Assembly: GCF_000337555.1 (NCBI RefSeq)
Contig: NZ_AOIO01000021.1
Span: 207,852-271,851, forward strand
Reading direction: 5' to 3'
Source of the DNA: Natrialba asiatica DSM 12278
GTDB taxonomy: Archaea; Halobacteriota; Halobacteria; Halobacteriales; Natrialbaceae
DNA: 64,000 nt
How positions within the stretch are numbered: the first letter of the stretch is position 1; each line of letters begins with the position of its first letter. The translations under genes were made by a program, and so were the position numbers. Shown here one piece after another: positions 17,091 to 25,075 of this stretch. The notes beneath the pieces were generated by a model, which was not told where the DNA came from, made no database searches, and saw nothing but the letters and a program-made list of their open reading frames with translations.

Positions 17091-17855
17091 ATGAACTGGC
17101 AGACCCTTATCGACGAGCCGGCCGTCATAGCTGCGGCGGTGCTCGTACTCGGGCTGGTCATCGGCTACCTGGTCGGTCGACTCAACAAGGAACTTCTCTC
17201 GGCCTCGGGTGTGCCAGAAGCCGTTGAGGGGACGCCGTTCGAACGCACCGCCCAGTCGATCGGTACCTCGTTGGTCGACATCGTCGCCAGGTTGAGTTCG
17301 TGGTTCATTTACGGAATCGCCGTCCTGACGGCGATTCATATCGCGCAATTACTCGACACCGAGGCCTTCTGGATTCGCGTCGTCGAGTACATCCCGCAGG
17401 TGTTTATCGCCGTCCTCGTGCTCATCTTCGGGTTCATCGTGGCGGACAAGGCGGAGTTAGCCGTCAGCGAGTACCTCCGTAGCGTCAAACTCCCCGAAGC
17501 CTCGATTATCCCCCGAGTCGTCAAGTACTCCGTCTTGTACGTCGCCTTTCTCATCGCACTGGGACAGATCGGTGTCTACGTCCTGCCGTTGCTCATCCTG
17601 CTTGCCGTCTACGCCCTCGGCCTCGTCTTCGTCGGCTCCGTCGTCTTTAAGGACTTCCTGATATCGAGTGCCGCAGGGATTTACCTGCTGCTCAACCAGC
17701 CCTACGGAATCGGCGATCAGGTCCGTATCGGCGACCAGGCCGGTATCGTCCAGGAAGTCGACCTCTTCGTCACCAAAATCGAAGACAACTCCGAGGAATA
17801 CATCATCCCGAACCGGAAGGTCTTCGAAGACGAACTCGTCCGTATCCGGGACTGA
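17091..17855 (+). CDS. MscS family mechanosensitive ion channel
   Basis: A short MscS-type channel, 254 residues, with an N-terminal helix, a linker, then three or four more helices over 70-200, and the beta domain near the end (QPYGIGDQVRIGDQAGIVQE, YIIPNRKVFEDELVRIRD). The large C-terminal alpha/beta domain of E. coli MscS is missing, so the protein is a compact variant. Such channels release solutes on osmotic downshift. It starts directly after dacZ, which suggests that c-di-AMP signalling and turgor release are controlled together; this link is inference. Confidence 0.88.
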   Translation: MNWQTLIDEPAVIAAAVLVLGLVIGYLVGRLNKELLSASGVPEAVEGTPFERTAQSIGTSLVDIVARLSSWFIYGIAVLTAIHIAQLLDTEAFWIRVVEYIPQVFIAVLVLIFGFIVADKAELAVSEYLRSVKLPEASIIPRVVKYSVLYVAFLIALGQIGVYVLPLLILLAVYALGLVFVGSVVFKDFLISSAAGIYLLLNQPYGIGDQVRIGDQAGIVQEVDLFVTKIEDNSEEYIIPNRKVFEDELVRIRD

Positions 17856-17896
17856 AGCCACCCCAAACCGAATCGGATACAGATACAGATAGCCGC

Positions 17897-18718
17897 TTAC
17901 TCGAGCGAGAGGCCGGGATGCCACCGATCCGCTCCCGCCTCGCGTTTGACCGCATCCATCGTCGCCAGCAGATGCGTCGCAAGCGTCGCCGTTTCAGCCG
18001 CCCGAGACTCGCCTTCCGTTCTGAACTCGCCAGTCCGGCGGTTCGCGTAGACGGAACAGACCGCACCCGCACGCAGCCCGTAGATGTTCGCGATCGTGAA
18101 AATCGCACTCGCCTCCATCTCGATATTCTTGACGTTCGCCTCGACGAGTTCATCGATCAGGTCGTCCGCGCCGGCGGCTTCGAACTCGTCGTAGCCGGGA
18201 CGACCCTGGCCGGCGTAGAAGGAGTCGGCGCTCATCGTGATGCCGGTGTGGTAGTCGTAGCCGAGTCGCTCGGCGGCGGCGACGAGTGCGGAGACGACCT
18301 CGTAGTCCGCGCTCGCGGGGTAGTCCTCGCGGACGTACTCGTCGCTCGTGCCCTCCTGTCGGACCGCGCCGGTGCTGATCACGAGGTCGCCGACATCCAT
18401 GTCGGCCTGGATCGCCCCGCAGGAGCCGACCCGGATGAACGTCTCACAGCCGACGCGGGCCAGTTCCTCGACGGCGATCGCGGCCGACGGGCTGCCGATT
18501 CCGGTCGAGGTGACCGAGATGGGCGTGGCCTCGTAGGATCCGGTCGCGGTCCGGTACTCGCGGTGGCGGGCACGAATCTCGTGGTCGTCCCAGTGGTCCA
18601 CGATCTTCTCGAGGCGTTCGGGATTACCGGGTAGGAGGACGGTATCGGCCACGTCCGCGTCGCTGACCTCGAGATGGTACTGTACGTCTGCGTTTGGATC
18701 TTCACTGTCTCCGGTCAT
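17897..18718 (-). CDS. udp: Uridine phosphorylase family nucleoside phosphorylase
   Basis: Reversible phosphorolysis of a nucleoside to base and ribose-1-phosphate. The 273-residue protein is of the NP-I fold: DTVLLPGNPERLEKI near the start, the phosphate and ribose region RVGSCGAIQADMDVGDLVIS and the family motif NIEMEASAIFTIAN with the ribose-binding Met-Glu. These features match uridine phosphorylases. The ATG at 18718 lies about 32 bp from a TATA-like box that may also serve the divergent gene at 18779. Together with cdd and the BMP-type transporter it belongs to a nucleoside salvage block. Confidence 0.9.
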   Translation of the reverse strand: MTGDSEDPNADVQYHLEVSDADVADTVLLPGNPERLEKIVDHWDDHEIRARHREYRTATGSYEATPISVTSTGIGSPSAAIAVEELARVGCETFIRVGSCGAIQADMDVGDLVISTGAVRQEGTSDEYVREDYPASADYEVVSALVAAAERLGYDYHTGITMSADSFYAGQGRPGYDEFEAAGADDLIDELVEANVKNIEMEASAIFTIANIYGLRAGAVCSVYANRRTGEFRTEGESRAAETATLATHLLATMDAVKREAGADRWHPGLSLE

Positions 18719-18745
18719 CGAGTGCCGGCGATTCGCACCGACGCC

Positions 18746-18755
18746 GTATATAAAT
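18746..18755. promoter_or_regulatory. Single TATA-like box between two divergent leaderless genes
   Basis: The sequence gtatataaat lies almost in the middle of the 60-bp gap between udp (start 18718, minus) and the DUF488-like gene (start 18779, plus). The core tatata reads the same on both strands, and its centre is about 32 and 29 bp from the two start codons. No other TATA-like element is visible in the gap. Confidence 0.55.
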
Positions 18756-18778
18756 GCAGGGCAGCCGTACCAGCGGGT

Positions 18779-19204
18779 ATGGCACGGGGAACCCTCACAG
18801 ACACGTATGTCGCCGCGCTGCAGCACGAGTTCGCCGACGTCCCTGCAGACGCGACGCGGGTCGGCGTCGTCCGCAATCCGACCTCGTGGTTTCACGCCGC
18901 CGTCGACGAGACCGTTCCCGAACTCGGCCCGCCGGCCGACCTGCTCGACGCGCTCCGCACCGCCGAGGAGGACCTCAAGATGCGCGGGATCTGCGACGAG
19001 GAAGCCCACAACGCCGCGTGGAACCGGGTCGCGTTCGGAGACGCCTACCGCGAGCACCTCGCGACAGCCGACGAAGCACGGGCGGCGATCGCGGACCTCT
19101 CGACGCGGCTCGACGGCGGCGAGGACCTGGCGCTCGTCTGCTACGAGAATACCGAGAAGAAACGCTGCCATCGAACGATCCTTCGAACTGAACTCGAGCG
19201 GTAG
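18779..19204 (+). CDS. DUF488-like protein
   Basis: A 141-residue protein whose last part, DLALVCYENTEKKRCHRTIL, matches the C-terminal signature of DUF488 proteins (C-Y-E, then C-H-R). The start of typical members is also visible in VGVVRNPTSWF. The family has no established biochemical role. The ATG at 18779 fits a TATA-like box about 29 bp upstream and is the first good start. The gene interrupts an otherwise minus-strand series of nucleoside genes, lying between udp and cdd, and converges with cdd with a 25-bp spacer. Confidence 0.75.
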   Translation: MARGTLTDTYVAALQHEFADVPADATRVGVVRNPTSWFHAAVDETVPELGPPADLLDALRTAEEDLKMRGICDEEAHNAAWNRVAFGDAYREHLATADEARAAIADLSTRLDGGEDLALVCYENTEKKRCHRTILRTELER

Positions 19205-19229
19205 CGTCGGCGCTCGTGCTAAAAGCCGG

Positions 19230-19703
19230 CTACTCCAGGGTCTCCTCGGTGATCGTATTCGGCAAGAGTTCACCGAGCGTGTACTCGGTTACCTGAATCT
19301 CAGTTGTAGCCGCTTCGTCGCCGGTATCCTCGTCGCTCCCGTCACCTTCGTCGCACCACACCACGAGTTCGTCGTCACAGAATTCGGCCAGCGTCTGCCG
19401 GCACATCCCGCAGGGCGTGACGCCGTCTTGCCGGTCGGAACTCACGGCGAGGTGACTGAACTCGCGGTGGCCGTTCTTGACCGCTTCGGCGATGGCGACC
19501 TCCTCGGCGTGGAGGCTGTTGCTGAAATTGGCGTTTTCGAGATTGCAGCCGACGAAGACCTCGCCGGCTGCGGTTTCGAGTGCGGCACCGACGCGGTACT
19601 CGGAGTATGGAACGTGGGCGGCTGACTGAGCGTCGCGGGCGGCCGCGACGAGGGCGGTACGGTGATCGGTGGTGGCGCCATTGCTGTCGTCGTGCGGAGT
19701 CAC
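19230..19703 (-). CDS. cdd: Cytidine deaminase
   Basis: Deaminates cytidine or deoxycytidine to the uracil nucleosides, feeding uridine phosphorylase. The zinc site is clear: NSLHAEEVAIAEA (H-A-E, with catalytic Glu) and TPCGMCRQTLAEF (P-C-x2-C). The family start LVAAARDAQSAAHVPYSEYR is also present. The C-terminal half has an acidic insertion (CDEGDGSDEDTGDEAA) not found in short bacterial enzymes. The GTG at 19703 is preferred over a TTG at 19730; it gives 157 residues. It follows the two nucleoside permease genes on the same strand after 115 bp. Confidence 0.9.
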   Translation of the reverse strand: MTPHDDSNGATTDHRTALVAAARDAQSAAHVPYSEYRVGAALETAAGEVFVGCNLENANFSNSLHAEEVAIAEAVKNGHREFSHLAVSSDRQDGVTPCGMCRQTLAEFCDDELVVWCDEGDGSDEDTGDEAATTEIQVTEYTLGELLPNTITEETLE

Positions 19704-19818
19704 ACCGGATAGTATCGCGAGTGAGCGCAAGAAGGCATCGACCGCTCTATAGGTCCAGTTTCAGGTCCGGGTCCGAGCCCGGGTCCGAACCCGGGAAGAG
19801 GTCCCCCGTACTGCCGGC

Positions 19819-20865
19819 TCAGTCCTCGCCGGACTCGTAGTGGTCGCCGGCGGCGTCCGGCAGTCGCGTTCGGCCGACGAGCACGAGGACGACGATGACC
19901 GACATGTGCGGGATCGTGCGGACGAGTTCGTGCGGGATCGCGTAGCCAGCCGACTGCAGTGCGGTCTGCAGGGAGTTCAGCCCCGCGAAGAGGAACGAAC
20001 CGAGGACGGCACCGACGGGGTGGTAGTTCGCGAGGAGGTACGTGGCGATTGCGATGAACCCGCGACCGTTGATCGCCGTGTCGCCGCCGCCGGCGAACGT
20101 CCCGAGGGTGCCGAGTGCGAAGCCGGCACCGCCGAGGCCGGCGAAGACGCCCGAGAGCAACACCGCGGCGTATCGGACCTTTCGAACGTCGACGCCGGCC
20201 GTATCGAGCGCCTTCGGATTCTCGCCGCTGGCGACGATCCAGCGGCCGAAAGACGTCCGGGAGAGCAGATACCAGCCGGCGAGCGTGCCGGCCAGCATGA
20301 GATAGACCTGCGGTTCCGTATCGAACAGCAGATAGCCGACGATCGGAATCTCCGACAGGCCGGGCACCGTTACGTTTCCGAAGCGCGTAATGTTCGCCGT
20401 ATTCGGATTGCCGAAGACGATCCGCGACGCGAACGGCGCAAGTCCGAGCGAGATCAGCCAGATCGCGAGGCCGGCGATGATCTGGTCGGCTTTGAACTCG
20501 ATACAGACGATCGCAAAGATCAGCGCGAACAGGACGCTAACCAGGATGCCGACCAGCAGCCCCCACCACAGGTTCGACACGCCCATCGTCGCGCCGCCGT
20601 CGCCCAGCCAGTAGACCGCGATGATCGAGCTAAACGCCGAGACGATGAGCAGCCCCTCGATACCGATGTTGATGACGCCGCTCTTCTCGGCGAAGATCCC
20701 CCCGATCGCCGCGAGCGCGATCGGAACGGCGAGCCGAAGCGTCGAGGTCTGCCAGCTCGCGGGAGTCGCCCAGAGGAACGCCAGAACGATGACGCCGACG
20801 CTCAGACTCGCCGCCCGCGGGTGTCGATCGATGAACTCGCGCGTGCGGCGGAATCGCTTACGCAT
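19819..20865 (-). CDS. Nucleoside ABC transporter permease (NupQ/YufQ type)
   Basis: Second membrane subunit of a BMP-type importer, 348 residues and about nine helices. It carries the family motif FAEKSGVINIGIEGLLIVSA and ends with AIPHELVRTIPHMSVIVVLV, as in permeases related to RbsC that work with BMP lipoproteins. The ATG at 20865 overlaps the end of the preceding permease by eight bases; a GTG at 20874 is possible. Together with the next three genes upstream it forms one minus-strand operon that probably imports nucleosides. Confidence 0.88.
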   Translation of the reverse strand: MRKRFRRTREFIDRHPRAASLSVGVIVLAFLWATPASWQTSTLRLAVPIALAAIGGIFAEKSGVINIGIEGLLIVSAFSSIIAVYWLGDGGATMGVSNLWWGLLVGILVSVLFALIFAIVCIEFKADQIIAGLAIWLISLGLAPFASRIVFGNPNTANITRFGNVTVPGLSEIPIVGYLLFDTEPQVYLMLAGTLAGWYLLSRTSFGRWIVASGENPKALDTAGVDVRKVRYAAVLLSGVFAGLGGAGFALGTLGTFAGGGDTAINGRGFIAIATYLLANYHPVGAVLGSFLFAGLNSLQTALQSAGYAIPHELVRTIPHMSVIVVLVLVGRTRLPDAAGDHYESGED

Positions 20866-22138
20866 CGTCCTCACCTCCGGATCCGTCGGCCGCCTCGTCA
20901 GCGGGAACGCTTCCCCCGTCGGCTCTGGCGGGCTCCGGTGAACCGACGTCGACGTACTGTCTCCCGATCATCCGGAAGAACTCGGGCATGGCCACGAAGA
21001 GGATGATCAATCCCGTGAGGATTCCGACCAGGTCGGGTGGCACGCTCGTCGCAGTTCCGATCGACTCCGAACCGCTCTTGAGGAGGCCAAAGAGGAACGC
21101 TGCTGCGCCGACGCCCAGCGGGTTACTGCCGGCCAGTACCGACACGGCGATTCCGTCGAATCCGATCGACGGGACGTTCTCGAGCCAGTATCCGTGGACC
21201 ATCAGAACCCAGAACGCGCCGGCGATACCACCGAGTGCGCCCGAGAGGGTCATACTCGCAACTGTCATGCGCTTCTCGTTGACACCGCCGTAGGCGGCTG
21301 CGGCCGGCTGAATGCCGCTCGTTCGGAGTTCGTATCCGAACGAAGTGCGGGCGAACAGCCAGGCGATCCCGACCATGAGGACGATGGCGAATCCGAGTGC
21401 GAGTAGCGAGAAATCCATCCGTCCGCTAAACCCGATACCCGGAACGGTCGGGATTTCGGCGTATTCGGGAACCCGTTCCGTCCGCGGATTGGGGCTATCG
21501 GCTTCGAACCTCCAGGACAGCAGCGTCGACGTGATGCCGGCTGCGACGAAATTGAGCATGATCGTCGTAATCACCTCGTTCGCGTCGGCGTACGCCTTTA
21601 GGACGCCCGGAATCGCGCCGTAAAGCCCCCCGCCAATAGCGCCTACAAGGACGCCGAGGGGGATGAGGACGACCGCCCCGACAAATCCGTCGGGGACGAT
21701 CGGTGCCGCAAAGACAACCGTGATAGCCGTTACGAACCCGCCGATGACGAGCTGGCCCTGTGTCCCGATGTTGAGGAGGCCGGCGCGAAACGCCACCGCG
21801 ACGGAGAGGCCTGCAAAGAGCAGCAACGTCATCTGCTGGAGCGTCGTCGCGAGGCTCAAGTTCGTCGGCGACCAGCCGGCTTGCAACGGGTTACCCAGTG
21901 CCCCGAGGAACAATTCGTAGAAAACCTGCATCGGATTGTAACAGAACGTTATCCCGGCTACGTCGAGTCCGGACCGGCACGAGGCGACCCCGCCCGAGAC
22001 GAAGACGAACGCGCCACCGACGAGTACTGCAGCGAACAACGCTGCGATACTGATAACGATCCGTTCCATCGCCGATGCTTGGACGAGCCGTTCGAGGAGT
22101 CGCCGCACTTGGCCCTGCCCATCCGAGTCCGAACTCAT
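20858..22138 (-). CDS. Nucleoside ABC transporter permease (NupP/YufP type)
   Basis: First membrane subunit of the BMP-type importer, 426 residues. After a charged N-terminus come about eight to ten helices with the signature FRAGLLNIGTQGQLVIGGF and a long periplasm-side loop (GVASCRSGLDVAGITFCYNP) that is characteristic for this half of the pair. The C-terminus is an acidic tail. The ATG at 22138 overlaps the end of the ATPase gene by four bases. Membrane role and partner are clear from context; the exact nucleoside substrate is inferred from the neighbouring udp and cdd genes. Confidence 0.88.
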   Translation of the reverse strand: MSSDSDGQGQVRRLLERLVQASAMERIVISIAALFAAVLVGGAFVFVSGGVASCRSGLDVAGITFCYNPMQVFYELFLGALGNPLQAGWSPTNLSLATTLQQMTLLLFAGLSVAVAFRAGLLNIGTQGQLVIGGFVTAITVVFAAPIVPDGFVGAVVLIPLGVLVGAIGGGLYGAIPGVLKAYADANEVITTIMLNFVAAGITSTLLSWRFEADSPNPRTERVPEYAEIPTVPGIGFSGRMDFSLLALGFAIVLMVGIAWLFARTSFGYELRTSGIQPAAAAYGGVNEKRMTVASMTLSGALGGIAGAFWVLMVHGYWLENVPSIGFDGIAVSVLAGSNPLGVGAAAFLFGLLKSGSESIGTATSVPPDLVGILTGLIILFVAMPEFFRMIGRQYVDVGSPEPARADGGSVPADEAADGSGGEDDA

Positions 22139-23853
22139 CGTGATTCACCTCCCTGTATGTCGGCAGGGCTAGCACTACTGGCACTATTCGCTCCCTCGTC
22201 CAGTTGCTCACCCGCCATGAGCAACCCGAGTTCTTCCTCGGTGATTGCGTCCGGATCGTTCATATCGATGAATTCGCCTTCGTACATCACAGCGAGCCGA
22301 TCGGACAGCGCTCGCACCTCGTCGAGTTTCGAGGAGACGAGCACGATCGCGACCCCCTCCTGTCGGAGTTCGAGCAGGCGGTCGTGGATGAACTCGGTCG
22401 ATCCGATATCGACCCCGCGGGTTGGATGCGTTGCGATAACCAGCGAGGGATCGCGCTCGAACTCGCGGCCGACGATGAACTTCTGCTGGTTCCCGCCGGA
22501 GAAAGAACTGGCATCGGCATTGGCGTCCGGCGGTCGGACATCGTAGGTGTCGATGAGGTCGTCCGTGTGGTCACGAACGCTGGTCCAGTCGATGCGACCG
22601 TCGGGTGCGAATTCGGGGTCGCGCTGACTCCCCAGAATGCTGTTTTCGACGAGATCGAACGGCATGACTAGCCCGCGCTTGTGACGGTCTTCCGGAATGT
22701 AGGACATCCCGGCGTCGATTCGCTTGCGGCGAGACCAGTCGGTGATGTCCGTGCCCTCGTACGTGACCGTTCCCTCGTCGGGCGTTCGAAGACCGGTGAT
22801 CGCCTCGATCAGTTCGGCCTGGCCGTTCCCGTCGACGCCCGCGATGCCGACGATTTCGCCGGCCCGAACGTCGAGATCGATGCCGGAGACGACGTCGACA
22901 CCCCATTCGTCCTCGACGGCGACGTTCTGCGTCGAGAGGACGACATCGCCCGTGGCGACGGGGTCCGAATCGGCTTCAAGCAGCACCTCGCGGCCGACCA
23001 TGCGCTCGGCCAGATCTTCGCGGTCCGTGCGTTCGGGCGCAACCGTTCCGACAGATTCGCCGTCCCGGAGAATGGTGATCGCGTCGGCTGCGTGGGTCGC
23101 CTCCTCGAGTTTGTGCGTGATGAAAATGATCGTCTTTCCCTGTGCAGTGAGTTCTTCGAGCACGTCGTAGAGCCCCTCGACTTCCTGGGGCGTGAGTACA
23201 GCTGTCGGCTCATCAAGGATCAGCACATCCGCGCCGCGAAATAGCGCCTTGAGGATTTCGACACGCTGCTGGACACCGACGCTTAGATCCTCGACGGTCG
23301 CCTCCGGATCGACATCAAATCCGTATCGATCACAGAGTTCAGTGATCTCAGCAATGATCTGCTCGCGGTCGACCGCCAGTCCGAACCACTTGGTCGGCTC
23401 GTTTCCCAGAGCGATGTTCTCGGCGACCGTCATGGAGTCGACCAGCATGAAGTGCTGGTGGATCATCCCGATACCGGCGTCGATAGCGTCCTGCGGCGAG
23501 TCGAACGCGCGTTCGCGTCCGTCCACGACGACACGCCCTTCCTCGGGATGGTACAGTCCATAGAGGACGTTCATCAGCGTCGTCTTTCCGGCGCCGTTCT
23601 CGCCGAGCAAAGCGTGAACGCTCCCCCGTTCGACGCGCAAGTCAACGTCGTCGTTTGCGGTGACGCCGGGGAATCGCTTGGTGATTCCATCGAGGTGGAC
23701 GGCGAGGTCCGTTCCCGCTCCCGTTTCCGCTCCCGTTCCCGTTCCTGTTTTCGTCCCCGTCTGTCCCATATCCGTTCCGTGATCGGCGGTATCCCCTTCC
23801 GATCCGGTGGCCAGTTCTGCTCCGTCCGTCGTTCCCGGTCCCGACTCGGTCAT
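22135..23853 (-). CDS. Nucleoside ABC transporter ATP-binding protein (two ATPase domains)
   Basis: Fused double ATPase of the sugar or nucleoside (CUT2/BMP) type, 572 residues. The first half has Walker A LLGENGAGKTTLMN, signature LSVGVQQRVEI and Walker B VLILDEPTAVLTP; the second half has a degenerate Walker A GVDGNGQAEL, as is normal for this family, and FSGGNQQKFIVGRE. Before the first domain lies a low-complexity head of about 50 residues rich in Gly and Thr, encoded by a short-period repeat at about 23716-23760. The ATG at 23853 is four bases after the lipoprotein stop. Confidence 0.9.
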   Translation of the reverse strand: MTESGPGTTDGAELATGSEGDTADHGTDMGQTGTKTGTGTGAETGAGTDLAVHLDGITKRFPGVTANDDVDLRVERGSVHALLGENGAGKTTLMNVLYGLYHPEEGRVVVDGRERAFDSPQDAIDAGIGMIHQHFMLVDSMTVAENIALGNEPTKWFGLAVDREQIIAEITELCDRYGFDVDPEATVEDLSVGVQQRVEILKALFRGADVLILDEPTAVLTPQEVEGLYDVLEELTAQGKTIIFITHKLEEATHAADAITILRDGESVGTVAPERTDREDLAERMVGREVLLEADSDPVATGDVVLSTQNVAVEDEWGVDVVSGIDLDVRAGEIVGIAGVDGNGQAELIEAITGLRTPDEGTVTYEGTDITDWSRRKRIDAGMSYIPEDRHKRGLVMPFDLVENSILGSQRDPEFAPDGRIDWTSVRDHTDDLIDTYDVRPPDANADASSFSGGNQQKFIVGREFERDPSLVIATHPTRGVDIGSTEFIHDRLLELRQEGVAIVLVSSKLDEVRALSDRLAVMYEGEFIDMNDPDAITEEELGLLMAGEQLDEGANSASSASPADIQGGESR

Positions 23854-23857
23854 GCGG

Positions 23858-24910
23858 TTACAGTTCTGTTGGAACGTCGATTTCGCCGTCGATGATAGCC
23901 TGCCTGGACTCCTCGAGTTGCGTCTTGATGTCGTCGGGAATCTCGTCGCCGAGCGTGTCGCCGTACTTCGCGATGACACCGTCTTCTTCGAGCCCGAGCT
24001 GTTCCGCTTCGCCGCCGGTGAACTCGTCGTTGACGACCGACTCGATGGCCGAGTACACCGCGCTGTCGACGCGTTTGACCATACTTGCGAGGATGACGTC
24101 GGCAAAGTCGTCGTTCGAGATCGACTGGTCGTCATCGACACCAATCGCGAATCGCCCCTCGTCCTTTGCCGCCTGGAAGACGCCGATACCGGTTCGACCG
24201 GCCGCGTGGAAGACGATGTCGGCGTCCTCGTTTTGGTACATCGACCGAGCGGCCTGCTGACCGGCCGAAGTATCGGTAAAGACGCCCGTGTACGACGAGA
24301 CGACTCTCGCGTCCTCGTTTGCGTGCTCAACGCCGGCGCGGAATCCGGCCTCGAACGACTCGATCAGCGGCGTTTGGGTCGCTCCAACAAAGCCGACCAC
24401 GTTCGCATCCGGATTCGTCTCGCCGTCGCCAGCCGCGAACTCGCGGTCGGTCAACAGTCCGGCCAGGTGACCGACCTGAAACGAACCGGCGGGTTCGTCG
24501 AACACGTAGCTTCGAACGTTATCCTCCTCGACGACTTCGTCAACGAGAATGAAGTCCTGGTCAGGGTATGCCGGCGCATTCTCCGAGAGCGCCTCGGCCT
24601 GCGCGTAGCCGATACAGTTGACCAGCTCATACTCGCCGGATTCCGCAAATTGGCTCTGTGCGCTGCCGAACTCCCCCTCCGTCTCCGGTTCTCGCTTGTC
24701 GAGCCCGATATCGAACTCCCCCTCCGCCTCGTCGAGCCCCTGTTTTGCCATGTCGTTGAAGGAGTCGTCGCCGAGGCCACCGGTTGCATATACTGTCCCG
24801 ATCTGATACTCTGCCCCACCCTCGTTACCGAACCCCCCGACGCAGCCGGCGAGGCCTGCTAACCCAACAGCACCCGCTCCCGTAAGAAACCGCCGTCGAT
24901 CTCGTGACAT
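23858..24910 (-). CDS. BMP family substrate-binding lipoprotein (probable nucleoside receptor)
   Basis: Extracellular receptor of the importer, 350 residues. The start MSRDRRRFLTGAGAVGLAGL followed by AGC is a Tat lipoprotein signal. The mature protein shows the BMP or TmpC pattern: GTVYATGGLGDDSFNDMA, FVGATQTPLIESFEAGFRAG and the region VFHAAGRTGIGVFQAAKDEG, where the ribose and base are held in PnrA-type proteins. It is first in the operon, with a TATA-like box about 29 bp upstream. Nucleosides are the likely ligand because of udp and cdd downstream. Confidence 0.9.
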   Translation of the reverse strand: MSRDRRRFLTGAGAVGLAGLAGCVGGFGNEGGAEYQIGTVYATGGLGDDSFNDMAKQGLDEAEGEFDIGLDKREPETEGEFGSAQSQFAESGEYELVNCIGYAQAEALSENAPAYPDQDFILVDEVVEEDNVRSYVFDEPAGSFQVGHLAGLLTDREFAAGDGETNPDANVVGFVGATQTPLIESFEAGFRAGVEHANEDARVVSSYTGVFTDTSAGQQAARSMYQNEDADIVFHAAGRTGIGVFQAAKDEGRFAIGVDDDQSISNDDFADVILASMVKRVDSAVYSAIESVVNDEFTGGEAEQLGLEEDGVIAKYGDTLGDEIPDDIKTQLEESRQAIIDGEIDVPTEL

Positions 24911-24935
24911 ATGACCGGCTATTGCACACAATTGG

Positions 24936-24941
24936 TTTATA
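24936..24941 (-). promoter_or_regulatory. TATA-like box of the nucleoside importer operon
   Basis: On the minus strand this reads tataaa (inside gggtataaacc) and lies about 29 bp before the ATG at 24910, consistent with a leaderless operon transcript. Confidence 0.55.
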
Positions 24942-25075
24942 CCCGTCGAAATTCCCGTTCAGACCTCACGACTCGAGATACAGTTCAGCTACCAGTCACG
25001 AGTTATCCGAGGAATGGACGGACTCCGAAACAATCACCAAATCAACGGCGAGTTCAGCTCTGGGACCGACGTCCC

